From positions 1,178,001-1,242,000 of the forward strand of contig NZ_VTFG01000001.1 of assembly GCF_008692035.1 (NCBI RefSeq): 64,000 nucleotides of DNA, read 5' to 3'. Position 1 is the first letter of the stretch, and the number at the start of each line of letters is the position of its first letter. Made by a program: the position numbers and the translations under genes. The notes beneath the pieces were generated by a model. That model saw only the letters and a program-made list of their open reading frames with translations. It made no database searches and was not told the DNA's origin. Shown here piece by piece: positions 56,762-64,000 of the stretch. Origin of the DNA: Pseudomonas marginalis (GTDB taxonomy: Bacteria > Pseudomonadota > Gammaproteobacteria > Pseudomonadales > Pseudomonadaceae).

Positions 56762-57076
56762 ATGACTGACGTAGCTAAAGCCGTAGAAGCAATGAAAGCC
56801 AAATTCAACCCAAGCGCTGCCGAAGGCTTGGACCTGGTGTTCGGTTTCCGTATCGACGACACCAAGAACTTTTCCCTGGTGGTCAAAGACAAGACCTGCG
56901 AACTGCAGGAAGGCGAAAACCCGGACGCCCAAGTGACCCTGGTCATGGACAGCGAGACCCTTGAGGGCATCGTCGACGGTTCCACAGACGGCATGCAGGC
57001 CTTCATGGGCGGCAAGCTGCGCACCGAAGGCGACATGATGCTGGCCATGAAGCTGAGCGAACTGTTCCCTTCCTGA
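56762..57076 (+). CDS. SCP2 sterol-binding domain protein
   Basis: A protein of 104 residues, essentially one SCP2 fold: GLDLVFGFRIDDTKNFSLVVKD, PDAQVTLVMDSETLEGIVDG and AFMGGKLRTEGDMMLAMKL. Bacterial single-domain members are thought to bind lipids or acyl chains, but no role is established here. It is cytoplasmic. AAAAGGA lies 6 nt before the ATG. Confidence 0.88.
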   Translation: MTDVAKAVEAMKAKFNPSAAEGLDLVFGFRIDDTKNFSLVVKDKTCELQEGENPDAQVTLVMDSETLEGIVDGSTDGMQAFMGGKLRTEGDMMLAMKLSELFPS

Positions 57077-57098
57077 TTCACGGGCAACCCTGAATCCC

Positions 57099-57189
57099 TG
57101 TGGGAGGGGGCTTGCTCCCGATGGCGGTTTGTCAGTCGCGTCATCAGTTGACTGATCCACCGCTATCGGGGGCGAGCCCCCTCCCACAT
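57099..57189. repeat. REP pair (inverted)
   Basis: TGTGGGAGGGGGCTTGCTCC and GGGGCGAGCCCCCTCCCACA flank a central inverted segment (GTCAGTC...GACTGAT). The right unit overlaps the 3' end of the converging glycosidase gene and supplies its last codons and stop. Confidence 0.88.
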
Positions 57190-59819
57190 TTGGGCTGTAG
57201 CAGCAACGCCACCAACGCACTCCATCCGGTCTGGTGCGAAGCCCCCAACCCCCGCCCCGTCTCGCCATGGAAATATTCATGGAACAACACCAGGTCACGA
57301 CTGGCCGGGTCCGCCTCCAACTGCGCATACCCCGCCATCGACGGTCGTGAACCGTTTTCATCCCGCAGAAACAGGCGGGTCAAGCGCTGGCTGAGGCTGT
57401 CGGCCACGTCCTCCAGGGATGCCAGATACCCGCTGCCCGTGGGGTATTCCACCGAGAAGTTGTCCGCGTAGTAGCGGTGAAATTCGCGCAGCGATTCGAT
57501 CAGCATGTAGTTCACCGGCATCCACAAGGGCCCGCGCCAGTTGGAATTGCCGCCGTACAGGCGCGAGTCGGATTCACCCGGCTGGTAACGGGCGCACAGG
57601 GTGTCGCCATTCATCTTCAGCGCCAATGGCTGCTCGGCAAACGCCTTGGACAGGGAACGCACGCCAAAGGCCGAGAGGAATTCGTCGTCATCGAGCATGC
57701 GCCGCAGCAAATCCTTGGTGCGCTCGCCACGCAACAGCGCCAGCAACAGGCGATTGCCCTGCCCCGGTTCGTTCCAGCGCGACACCAGTTTGGCCAGGTC
57801 CGGCCGGTGGTGCATGAACCCCAACAGCCGTTCACGCAACCCTTCCAGCCCCTCGTGTTCGCGCTGCTCCAGCACCAGCACGGCAAACAACGGCATCAGG
57901 CCGACAATGGAGCGCAGGCGCACCGGCTCGTTCTGGCCGTCGGGACGGTGCAGTACGTCGTAGAAGAACAGGTCCTGCTCGTCCCACAGGCCTTCGGCGC
58001 TGTCATCGACGCGGTTGATGGCGCCGGCGATGTACAGGAAGTGCTCGAAAAACTTCACCGCGATATCGACATACACGACATTGCGCTTGGCCAACTCCAG
58101 GCCGATACGCATCAAGTCCAGCGCATACGCCGCCACCCAGGCGGTGCCGTCGGCCTGATCGAGCTGATACCCCGGCGGCAACGCGGCCGAGCGGTCGAAC
58201 AAGGCGATATTGTCCAGCCCCAGGAAGCCGCCCTGGAACAGGTTGCGACCCTCGGCGTCCTTGCGGTTGACCCACCAGGAAAAATTCAGCAGCAGCTTGT
58301 GGAAGATCCGCTCGAGGAAATCCAGGTCGCCCACACCGGTCAGCGCCTTGTCCTGCTGATACACGCGCCAGCTGGCCCAGGCATGCACCGGCGGGTTGGC
58401 GTCGTCGAAACGCCATTCATAGGCCGGCAGTTGGCCGTTGGGGTGCATGAAGCGGTCCTTCACCAGCAACAACAACTGTTGCTTGGCATACCCCGGATCG
58501 ATCAGGGCAAACGCCACCGCCTGGAAGCCCTGGTCCCAGGAGGCGTACCACGGGTATTCCCAAGTGTCAGGCATGGACAGGATGTCGAAGTTGGACAGGT
58601 GCCGCCAATGGGTATTGCGGATATGCAGGCGCTCGGGCGGTGGCGCGGGCTGGGCGGGGTCGCCGTCGAGCCACTGGTTCACATCGAAATAGTAGAGCTG
58701 CTTGGACCACAGCAAGCCGGCCAGGGCCTGGCGCTGCACATTGCGCGCATCGTCATCGGCGATGCCTTGCTGCAAGGCGGCGTAGAAGTCATCGGCCTCC
58801 TGGCGCCGCTGTTCAAACAGTTTGCGCGCGTTGACCTCGGGCGCGTCCACGGGTGCAAGGCGCAGGTAAAGGCTTTGGCTTTGCAGGCCCGCCAGCTCAA
58901 GGATAAAGCGTGCGGCCACCTTGGTACCGGTGTCGCGGCGAATCGCAGCGTCCAGCCCTTCAACCACATAATCGTTGATCCCGTCCTTGAACGGCCCCGG
59001 CGCCGGTTGCCCGCCCAGTCGCGGGAAGTTGCTCTCGTTTTCACAGAACAGCCATTCCACGCCCGCCTGCCCCCAGGCGCTGAGACGCAGATCGGGCAGT
59101 GCATGATGACGGGCCAGCACGTGTTCGCCGTCCAGCCTCAACTGTGGCTTGGGCGCATCCGAGGTCCAGCTCCAGTCATTGCGCGCCCACAGCTGCGGCA
59201 GCACCTGCAGGCGCGTCGGCTGTTGCGAGCGGTTGTGCACGGTGACGCGCATGAAAATATCGTCAGGCTGGTGCTTGGCGTATTCGACGCTGACGTCGCA
59301 GTAGCGGTTGTCTTCGAACACACCGGTATCGAGGATCTCGTACTCGGCATCGGCCAGACCACGCCGGGCGTTCTCCGCAATCAGGTCGGCGTAGGGAAAG
59401 GCGGCATGGGGGTATTTGTAGAGCATGCGCATATAGGCATGACTGGGCACACCGTCGACGAAAAAGTACAACTCCTTGACGTCTTCACCGTGGTTGCCCT
59501 CGGCGTTATTCAGGCCGAACAGGCGCTCCTTGAGGATCGCGTCGCGCTCGTTCCACAGGGCCAGGCCCAGGCACCAGTGTTGCGCCTTGTCGCTGAACCC
59601 GGCCAGGCCATCCTCGCCCCAGCGGTAGGCGCGGCTGCGTGCATGTTCATGGGGGAAGTAAGCCCAGGCATCGCCGTCGGCGCTGTAGTCTTCGCGCACC
59701 GTGCCCCATTGGCGTTCGCTCAGGTAGGGGCCCCACTCGCGCCAACGCTCGGCATCCGGCGTCGCCAGGCGTTGGCCTTCGATCGTGTCCAGTATTCGGG
59801 TGTCGGGTGTGGCCGTCAT
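57144..59819 (-). CDS. GH63-like (MGH1-type) glycoside hydrolase
   Basis: A protein of 891 residues from the ATG at 59819. An ATG four codons earlier is also possible. There is no signal peptide. The N-terminal half is a beta-rich region (LSERQWGTVREDYSADGDAWAYFPHEHARSRAYRWGEDG). The C-terminal half is an (alpha/alpha)6 barrel with WYASWDQGFQAVAF, AYEWRFDDANPPVHAWA and GNSNWRGPLWMPVNYMLI, as in mannosylglycerate hydrolase and glucosidase relatives. It probably acts on an alpha-glucoside or glycosylglycerate in the cytoplasm. The last 15 residues (KCGRGLAPDSGGSVN) are encoded by a REP element and are not family sequence. Confidence 0.85.
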   Translation of the reverse strand: MTATPDTRILDTIEGQRLATPDAERWREWGPYLSERQWGTVREDYSADGDAWAYFPHEHARSRAYRWGEDGLAGFSDKAQHWCLGLALWNERDAILKERLFGLNNAEGNHGEDVKELYFFVDGVPSHAYMRMLYKYPHAAFPYADLIAENARRGLADAEYEILDTGVFEDNRYCDVSVEYAKHQPDDIFMRVTVHNRSQQPTRLQVLPQLWARNDWSWTSDAPKPQLRLDGEHVLARHHALPDLRLSAWGQAGVEWLFCENESNFPRLGGQPAPGPFKDGINDYVVEGLDAAIRRDTGTKVAARFILELAGLQSQSLYLRLAPVDAPEVNARKLFEQRRQEADDFYAALQQGIADDDARNVQRQALAGLLWSKQLYYFDVNQWLDGDPAQPAPPPERLHIRNTHWRHLSNFDILSMPDTWEYPWYASWDQGFQAVAFALIDPGYAKQQLLLLVKDRFMHPNGQLPAYEWRFDDANPPVHAWASWRVYQQDKALTGVGDLDFLERIFHKLLLNFSWWVNRKDAEGRNLFQGGFLGLDNIALFDRSAALPPGYQLDQADGTAWVAAYALDLMRIGLELAKRNVVYVDIAVKFFEHFLYIAGAINRVDDSAEGLWDEQDLFFYDVLHRPDGQNEPVRLRSIVGLMPLFAVLVLEQREHEGLEGLRERLLGFMHHRPDLAKLVSRWNEPGQGNRLLLALLRGERTKDLLRRMLDDDEFLSAFGVRSLSKAFAEQPLALKMNGDTLCARYQPGESDSRLYGGNSNWRGPLWMPVNYMLIESLREFHRYYADNFSVEYPTGSGYLASLEDVADSLSQRLTRLFLRDENGSRPSMAGYAQLEADPASRDLVLFHEYFHGETGRGLGASHQTGWSALVALLLQPKCGRGLAPDSGGSVN

Positions 59820-59888
59820 CGGGTCCTCCATCGCCTACCAGGTGAGGAGCAGTGTAGAGCCCAATGACGCCCGGGTGCACATGAAGAC

Positions 59889-61298
59889 TTAGAAGATGGC
59901 GTAGGTGTAGTTGAAGATCAGGCGGGTCTGGTCCTGGTCGGCGGTGCCGGTGTTTTTGCCGTGATAGGTGCCGGTACGCAAGGTGGTACCGAAGCCTTTC
60001 AGAGGACCGGCCTGCACCACGTAGTCCAGGCGGAAGTCGGTTTCGTTTTCTTTCTGGTCAGGGCCACCGGCGACCTTCGACTTGATATCCGTACCGTCCA
60101 GGTAGGCCACGGACGCTTTCAGGCCCGGCACGTAGGCCTTGAAATCATACGCGTACTGCCCGAAGTTGACCTGCTCGCCCGCCCGGGAGAACTGGCCCAC
60201 CACTGCGTCGGTGAACAGGTAGAAGTCGCTGCCGCCGGCGCCTTGGGCGTGGGGATCGGCAAGGCTGCCCTGGTTGACCCACACAAAACCACCATCGTCA
60301 CCCACGCCAATGTGGCCGAGCATCAGGCTGCTGCCGCCCAGTTGGTAGGTGAACGCGGCACTGTAGGTTTTGTTGTCCACTTCGTTGGCGTGCTTGGCGT
60401 AGCCGCCGTTGTTGTTGAACTGGTAGCCACTCTCGCCATTCTTGCCGTCGCTGCTGCTGTCGAAGTAACGCAGGTCGGTCTTGAACGACTGGTCGTTGCC
60501 CAGGGGCAGCACGTGGACCAGGCCGAGGTAGTTCTGTTTGTAGAAGTCCTGCAACTGGGCGTAGTAGTACTGCAACGTCAGGTTTTTTGCGATGGCGTTG
60601 TCGGACGAACCAAACGGCTTGTAGTCCACCCCACCGAACTTGAAGCTGTCGCTGTCGCGCGTACCGCCGGCCACGCTCAAGCCCGTGGAGTTGCTGGAGG
60701 CACGGCCTTCGGCGCGGTTCAGCTCGCCGCCGGTGAAGGTGACGTTGGGAATATCGTTGGAGGTGAGGATGCCGCCGTCAAAGGTTTGCGGCGCCACGCG
60801 GCTGTCGTTGGAGACCAGGATCGGCAACACCGGCGCCAGGCCACCACCGACATGCAACTCGGTCTGGGAAATGCGGAACTTCACGTTGCCGGCCGCGCGA
60901 CCGAAGGAGTCGGCCGGCTCGGTGCCGTTGTTTTTGGTTGGGAAGAAGCTGTTGCCATTACCCGCCAGGCCCGGGCCCGCAGTGTGACCATCGCCACCGT
61001 CCAGGCGCAGGGCGCCGAAGGCCATCACGTCGAAACCCAGGCCAACGGTGCCTTGGGTGAAGCCGGATTTGTAGTCGAAACGCAGTGCGGTAGCAGCTTC
61101 GCGCAAGTCGTTATTGGTCCCCGAGCGGTTATCTGCGCTGTAGTACATGGTCCGCGAACTGACGGACGCATGGCTGTCTTCGAGAAAGCCGCTGTGGCCA
61201 TTGCCCGTGCCCAGCGCGCCGAGCCCGAAGTCATCAGCGTAAGCCTGTTGTGCAAGAACGGCGGCGGTGATCGACAGCGCCAGTGTAGAAATTTTCAT
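59889..61298 (-). CDS. OprD-family outer-membrane porin
   Basis: A protein of 469 residues with a signal peptide (MKISTLALSITAAVLAQQAYA). It has a Gly/Asn/Asp-rich beta-barrel pattern and the C-terminal aromatic NYTYAIF expected for an outer-membrane barrel. The segments VSSRTMYYSADNRSGTNNDLREAATALRFDYKSGFTQG follow the OprD/OccD/OccK pattern. Family members take up amino acids, aromatic or carboxylic acids. The ligand is not predictable. It is divergent from hglS with 288 nt between the starts. Confidence 0.92.
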   Translation of the reverse strand: MKISTLALSITAAVLAQQAYADDFGLGALGTGNGHSGFLEDSHASVSSRTMYYSADNRSGTNNDLREAATALRFDYKSGFTQGTVGLGFDVMAFGALRLDGGDGHTAGPGLAGNGNSFFPTKNNGTEPADSFGRAAGNVKFRISQTELHVGGGLAPVLPILVSNDSRVAPQTFDGGILTSNDIPNVTFTGGELNRAEGRASSNSTGLSVAGGTRDSDSFKFGGVDYKPFGSSDNAIAKNLTLQYYYAQLQDFYKQNYLGLVHVLPLGNDQSFKTDLRYFDSSSDGKNGESGYQFNNNGGYAKHANEVDNKTYSAAFTYQLGGSSLMLGHIGVGDDGGFVWVNQGSLADPHAQGAGGSDFYLFTDAVVGQFSRAGEQVNFGQYAYDFKAYVPGLKASVAYLDGTDIKSKVAGGPDQKENETDFRLDYVVQAGPLKGFGTTLRTGTYHGKNTGTADQDQTRLIFNYTYAIF

Positions 61299-61586
61299 TA
61301 ACTGCGGCCCCTGAATGTTTTTTTATCGTGTTTGGCGTGCAAACCCACTGTCGGCTCTGCAAACGTGACGATTCTTTCATGCCGGCCAGGGCGGACCTCG
61401 TGAAGCTTTCTTTAGAAAAGGGCCTGGAAAATGAAATTTCCCTGCCGCCGTTTTTTGTCATATTCACGTCATTTCATTCATTTGCAGAATGAAGTCCAGA
61501 GGATTCTTCGTTTGCACGCCCGCCCACAGCCCAACAAAATCCAGGTATCGGCCGCTCCCATCAGCATCGTGATCAGGAATTTTTCT

Positions 61587-62963
61587 ATGCACAGCACCGC
61601 ACATGTCAGCCCCGACGAGATCCGCAAGGGCTTTTCCAAGGCCATGTCCGACATGTACCGAGATGAAGTTCCGCTGTATGGCGCACTGATGGAGCTGGTC
61701 GCCGCCACCAACGCCCGCGTACTCGCCAGCGAACCGGACCTGGCGCAACAGCTGCAACGCACCGGTGAGATCCAGCGCCTGGACATGGAACGCCATGGCG
61801 CCATCCGTCTCGGCACCGCGGCGGAACTGGCGACCATCGGCCGCCTGTTCGCGGTGATGGGCATGCAGCCGGTGGGTTACTACGACCTGACCCCCGCCGG
61901 CGTGCCGGTGCATTCCACGGCGTTCCGCGCCGTGCACGAAAGCGCGCTGCAGACCAGCCCGTTTCGCGTGTTTACCTCATTGTTGCGCCTGGAGCTGATC
62001 GAAAACCCCGAGCTGCGCGGGTTTGCCGAAACCGCCCTGGCCAAGCGCTCGATCTTCACTCCCCGCGCCCTGGCGCTGATCGAACAAGCGGAGAAGGACG
62101 GTGGCCTCAACCCTGCGGATGCCGATGAGTTTGTGCGCCAGGCCCTGGAAACCTTCCGCTGGCACCACACCGCGACCGTGACCGCCGCGCAATACCAGCA
62201 ACTCAGCGACCAGCACCGCCTGATCGCCGACGTGGTGGCCTTCAAGGGCCCGCACATCAACCACCTGACCCCGCGCACCCTGGACATCGACCAGGTCCAG
62301 GCCGCCATGCCCGGCAAGGGCATCACCCCCAAGGCCGTGATCGAAGGGCCGCCCCGCCGCCAGTGCCCGATCCTGCTGCGCCAGACCAGCTTCAAGGCCC
62401 TCGACGAACCCATCGCCTTCACCGATGCCCAGGGCAGCCACAGCGCGCGTTTCGGCGAAATCGAACAGCGTGGCGTGGCGCTGACGCCCAAGGGCCGCGC
62501 GCTGTACGACCAACTGCTGAATGCCGCGCGCGACGAACTGGGCGCCTTCCCCAACGAGGGCAATGCCGCGCGCTACATGCAGTTGATGGAGCAGCACTTC
62601 CAGGCCTTCCCGGATAACCACGGGCAGATGCGTGAGCAGGATCTGGCCTACTTCCGCTACTTCGCCACGGAGAAAGGCCTGGCGGCACGCGGCCAGGCCG
62701 ATCAACCGCGCACACTGGAGGCACTGGTCGCCGCCGGCCATGTGGCTGTCGAACCCTTGGTGTATGAGGATTTCCTGCCAGTGAGTGCGGCGGGGATTTT
62801 CCAGTCGAACCTGGGGGATGGGGCGCAGAGTCACTACGCAGCCAATTCGAACCAGGCCGAATTCGAGAAGGCCCTGGGGCGCACGACTGTCGATGAATTG
62901 AAGGTGTATGGCGAGACGCAGCAGCGCTCCATAGATGAATGCACTCGGGCACTGCTGGTGTAG
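61587..62963 (+). CDS. hglS: HglS, 2-oxoadipate dioxygenase/decarboxylase (DUF1338/YdcJ)
   Basis: A protein of 458 residues from the ATG at 61587 with AGGAA 7 nt upstream. A 52-codon upstream extension is rejected. Landmarks are FSKAMSDMYRDEVPLYGALMELV, PAGVPVHSTAFRAVH with a likely iron His, GPHINHLTPRTLDID with another, and the GNAARYMQLMEQHF region. P. putida HglS converts 2-oxoadipate to D-2-hydroxyglutarate in D-lysine breakdown with Fe(II) and O2. No other lysine genes are in the window, so the pathway role is assigned by family. Confidence 0.88.
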   Translation: MHSTAHVSPDEIRKGFSKAMSDMYRDEVPLYGALMELVAATNARVLASEPDLAQQLQRTGEIQRLDMERHGAIRLGTAAELATIGRLFAVMGMQPVGYYDLTPAGVPVHSTAFRAVHESALQTSPFRVFTSLLRLELIENPELRGFAETALAKRSIFTPRALALIEQAEKDGGLNPADADEFVRQALETFRWHHTATVTAAQYQQLSDQHRLIADVVAFKGPHINHLTPRTLDIDQVQAAMPGKGITPKAVIEGPPRRQCPILLRQTSFKALDEPIAFTDAQGSHSARFGEIEQRGVALTPKGRALYDQLLNAARDELGAFPNEGNAARYMQLMEQHFQAFPDNHGQMREQDLAYFRYFATEKGLAARGQADQPRTLEALVAAGHVAVEPLVYEDFLPVSAAGIFQSNLGDGAQSHYAANSNQAEFEKALGRTTVDELKVYGETQQRSIDECTRALLV

Positions 62964-63082
62964 AAACGGAAAGTGCCCACCCGGCTCACCGGCGCAATCC
63001 TTGCGCCGCAACAGTCCCCAGAGCCGGGAGGGCGAGCGGGATCATAGGCAGGCGGCGCAGAGATGTCTTTCAGGCAATTCTG

Positions 63083-63113
63083 AAAAAATCTGCGCCCGCT
63101 ATGGCAGGCGCAG
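63083..63113 (-). terminator. Rho-independent terminator of the DUF465 gene
   Basis: Read on the minus strand: CTGCGCC, a 10-nt loop, GGCGCAG, then ATTTTTTC. The stem begins 9 nt after the stop codon. Confidence 0.8.
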
Positions 63114-63121
63114 TGTTGCGC

Positions 63122-63346
63122 TTAACCCAATCGCCCCACAATCTCGTCTTTGACCAACAGGCGTTTCTTCTTCAGCTTCTCCACCTCCTCATCGCTGGCC
63201 TTGGCCGATTCCGCCTTCAGCACCTCCCCATCGGCCGCATCGTATTGAGTGAACAGCGAGTCCAGGCGTTTGTCGTTCGCCCTGCGTTCGTGAACGGCTT
63301 CCTTGCTCAACCCCAAATCCTGATACAGGTCGTGTTTCACTGGCAT
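63122..63346 (-). CDS. DUF465 (YdcH-like) small protein
   Basis: A protein of 74 residues from the ATG at 63346 with GGAGG 6 nt upstream. An in-frame ATG eight codons earlier lacks an SD. It is a highly charged helical protein: DLYQDLGLSKEAVHERRANDKRLDSLFTQYDAADGEV and KLKKKRLLVKDEIVGRL, as in DUF465, probably a coiled-coil hairpin. No function is established. It is divergent from tkt. Confidence 0.88.
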   Translation of the reverse strand: MPVKHDLYQDLGLSKEAVHERRANDKRLDSLFTQYDAADGEVLKAESAKASDEEVEKLKKKRLLVKDEIVGRLG

Positions 63347-63521
63347 GGCGTACCTCCGCAAGTTGATCAATGGCTTACCCCCTTGAAGCTAGCCCATTCC
63401 AGCCGGTCTTGTCATGTTCAGGGTCAATCCATCCCCGTTCGTCGCGGCGCGGGCAATGGGATCAAACCTTTGCCACACCCCGCCCTCCACTGTAAATCGC
63501 CACCCGAGGGAGAACGGTTTC

Positions 63522-64000
63522 ATGACTCATGCTGCCACCGCTGTCGACACCCAATGCATCAACACCCTGCGCACCCTGGCCATGGACGCCGTGCAGAAGG
63601 CCAACTCCGGCCACCCCGGCACGCCCATGGGCCTGGCACCGGTGGGGTATACGCTGTGGAGCCGCTTCCTGCGTTACCATCCCGAGCATCCCGACTGGCC
63701 CAACCGTGACCGCTTTGTGTTGTCGGTGGGGCATGCGTCGATGCTGCTGTATTCGCTGCTGCACCTGGCCGGTGTGGTCGAGATCGATGCCCACGGCAAA
63801 CGTTCGGGGCAACCGGCGATCAGCCTGGACGATATCAAGCAGTTCCGCCAGATGAGCTCCAAGACCCCCGGCCACCCCGAGTACCGCATGACCACCGGTG
63901 TGGAAACCACCACCGGGCCGCTGGGCCAGGGCTGCGCCAACAGCGTCGGCATGGCCATGGCCCAGCGCTGGCTGGGCAAGCGTTTCAACCGCGACGGCCA
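63522..64000 (+). CDS. tkt: transketolase, N-terminal part
   Basis: The first 159 codons are present; the gene runs off the window. Starts at the ATG at 63522 with GAGGGAG upstream. The sequence has the transketolase N-terminus ([28 protein letters not shown]), the thiamine-diphosphate region [19 protein letters not shown] and [19 protein letters not shown]. It moves two-carbon units in the pentose phosphate pathway, using among others erythrose 4-phosphate, the predicted end product of the tetritol cluster 12 kb away. Confidence 0.96.
   Translation, partial: MTHAATAVDTQCINTLRTLAMDAVQKANSGHPGTPMGLAPVGYTLWSRFLRYHPEHPDWPNRDRFVLSVGHASMLLYSLLHLAGVVEIDAHGKRSGQPAISLDDIKQFRQMSSKTPGHPEYRMTTGVETTTGPLGQGCANSVGMAMAQRWLGKRFNRDG

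Overview
The window is about 63% GC and reads as chromosome of a Pseudomonas of the fluorescens group. The grounds are: a type VI secretion locus in the order of the P. aeruginosa H2-T6SS, an OprD-family porin, an HbcR-type 3-hydroxybutyrate regulon, and many REP palindromes of the form GTGGGAGGGGGCTTGCCCCCGAT. No tRNA, rRNA, insertion sequence, phage gene or CRISPR array was found.

Layout. (1) 1-16.2 kb is a T6SS locus. On the minus strand, in transcription order, it holds tssA, B, C, E, F, G, clpV, a sigma-54 activator (sfa/vasH type), a 43-residue lipoprotein, fha, tssJ, K, L and the first 139 codons of tssM. hcp is divergent and has a sigma-54-like promoter. (2) 16.3-18.7 kb holds a YeaE-type aldo/keto reductase, a DUF1543 protein, a hexanucleotide repeat, a large structured dispersed repeat and a small parvulin. 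(3) 18.7-25.7 kb holds yejABEF, an oligopeptide/microcin C-type ABC importer, overlapped by a sigma-54 activator resembling HbcR. (4) 25.9-30.1 kb holds a GntP-family permease, 3-hydroxybutyrate dehydrogenase and acetoacetyl-CoA synthetase, behind a near-consensus sigma-54 promoter and an 18-bp palindrome. (5) 30.3-33.1 kb holds a soluble hybrid histidine kinase and a second parvulin. (6) 33.2-39.7 kb, all minus strand, holds an amino-acid-type ABC importer, RidA, an IclR regulator, a fold-III PLP deaminase/dehydratase and 2-keto-3-deoxygluconate kinase. I read this as a D-glucosaminate catabolic module. (7) 40-42.2 kb holds a small secreted protein, a thioredoxin-like protein and a YoaE-type TerC/CBS membrane protein. 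(8) 42.8-51.8 kb holds a SorC-family regulator, an RpiB-type isomerase, a sugar ABC importer, an SDR, a zinc dehydrogenase and split DhaK/DhaL. I read this as a tetritol (threitol/erythritol) pathway ending in erythrose 4-phosphate. (9) 51.7-64 kb holds a LysR regulator with a 14-TM exporter, the second copy of the large repeat, sohB, a histidine phosphatase, an SCP2 protein, a GH63-like glycosidase, an OprD porin, HglS (2-oxoadipate dioxygenase/decarboxylase), a DUF465 protein and the start of transketolase.

The most unusual signal is the pair of large repeats at 17.8-18.2 and 54.4-54.75 kb. Their 3' parts are nearly identical, while their 5' parts differ in sequence but fold into the same three-helix structure with compensatory changes in every helix. 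A 16-nt module, CGGTGCGACGATTCGA, occurs exactly in both repeats and is also inserted into two separate REP palindromes.
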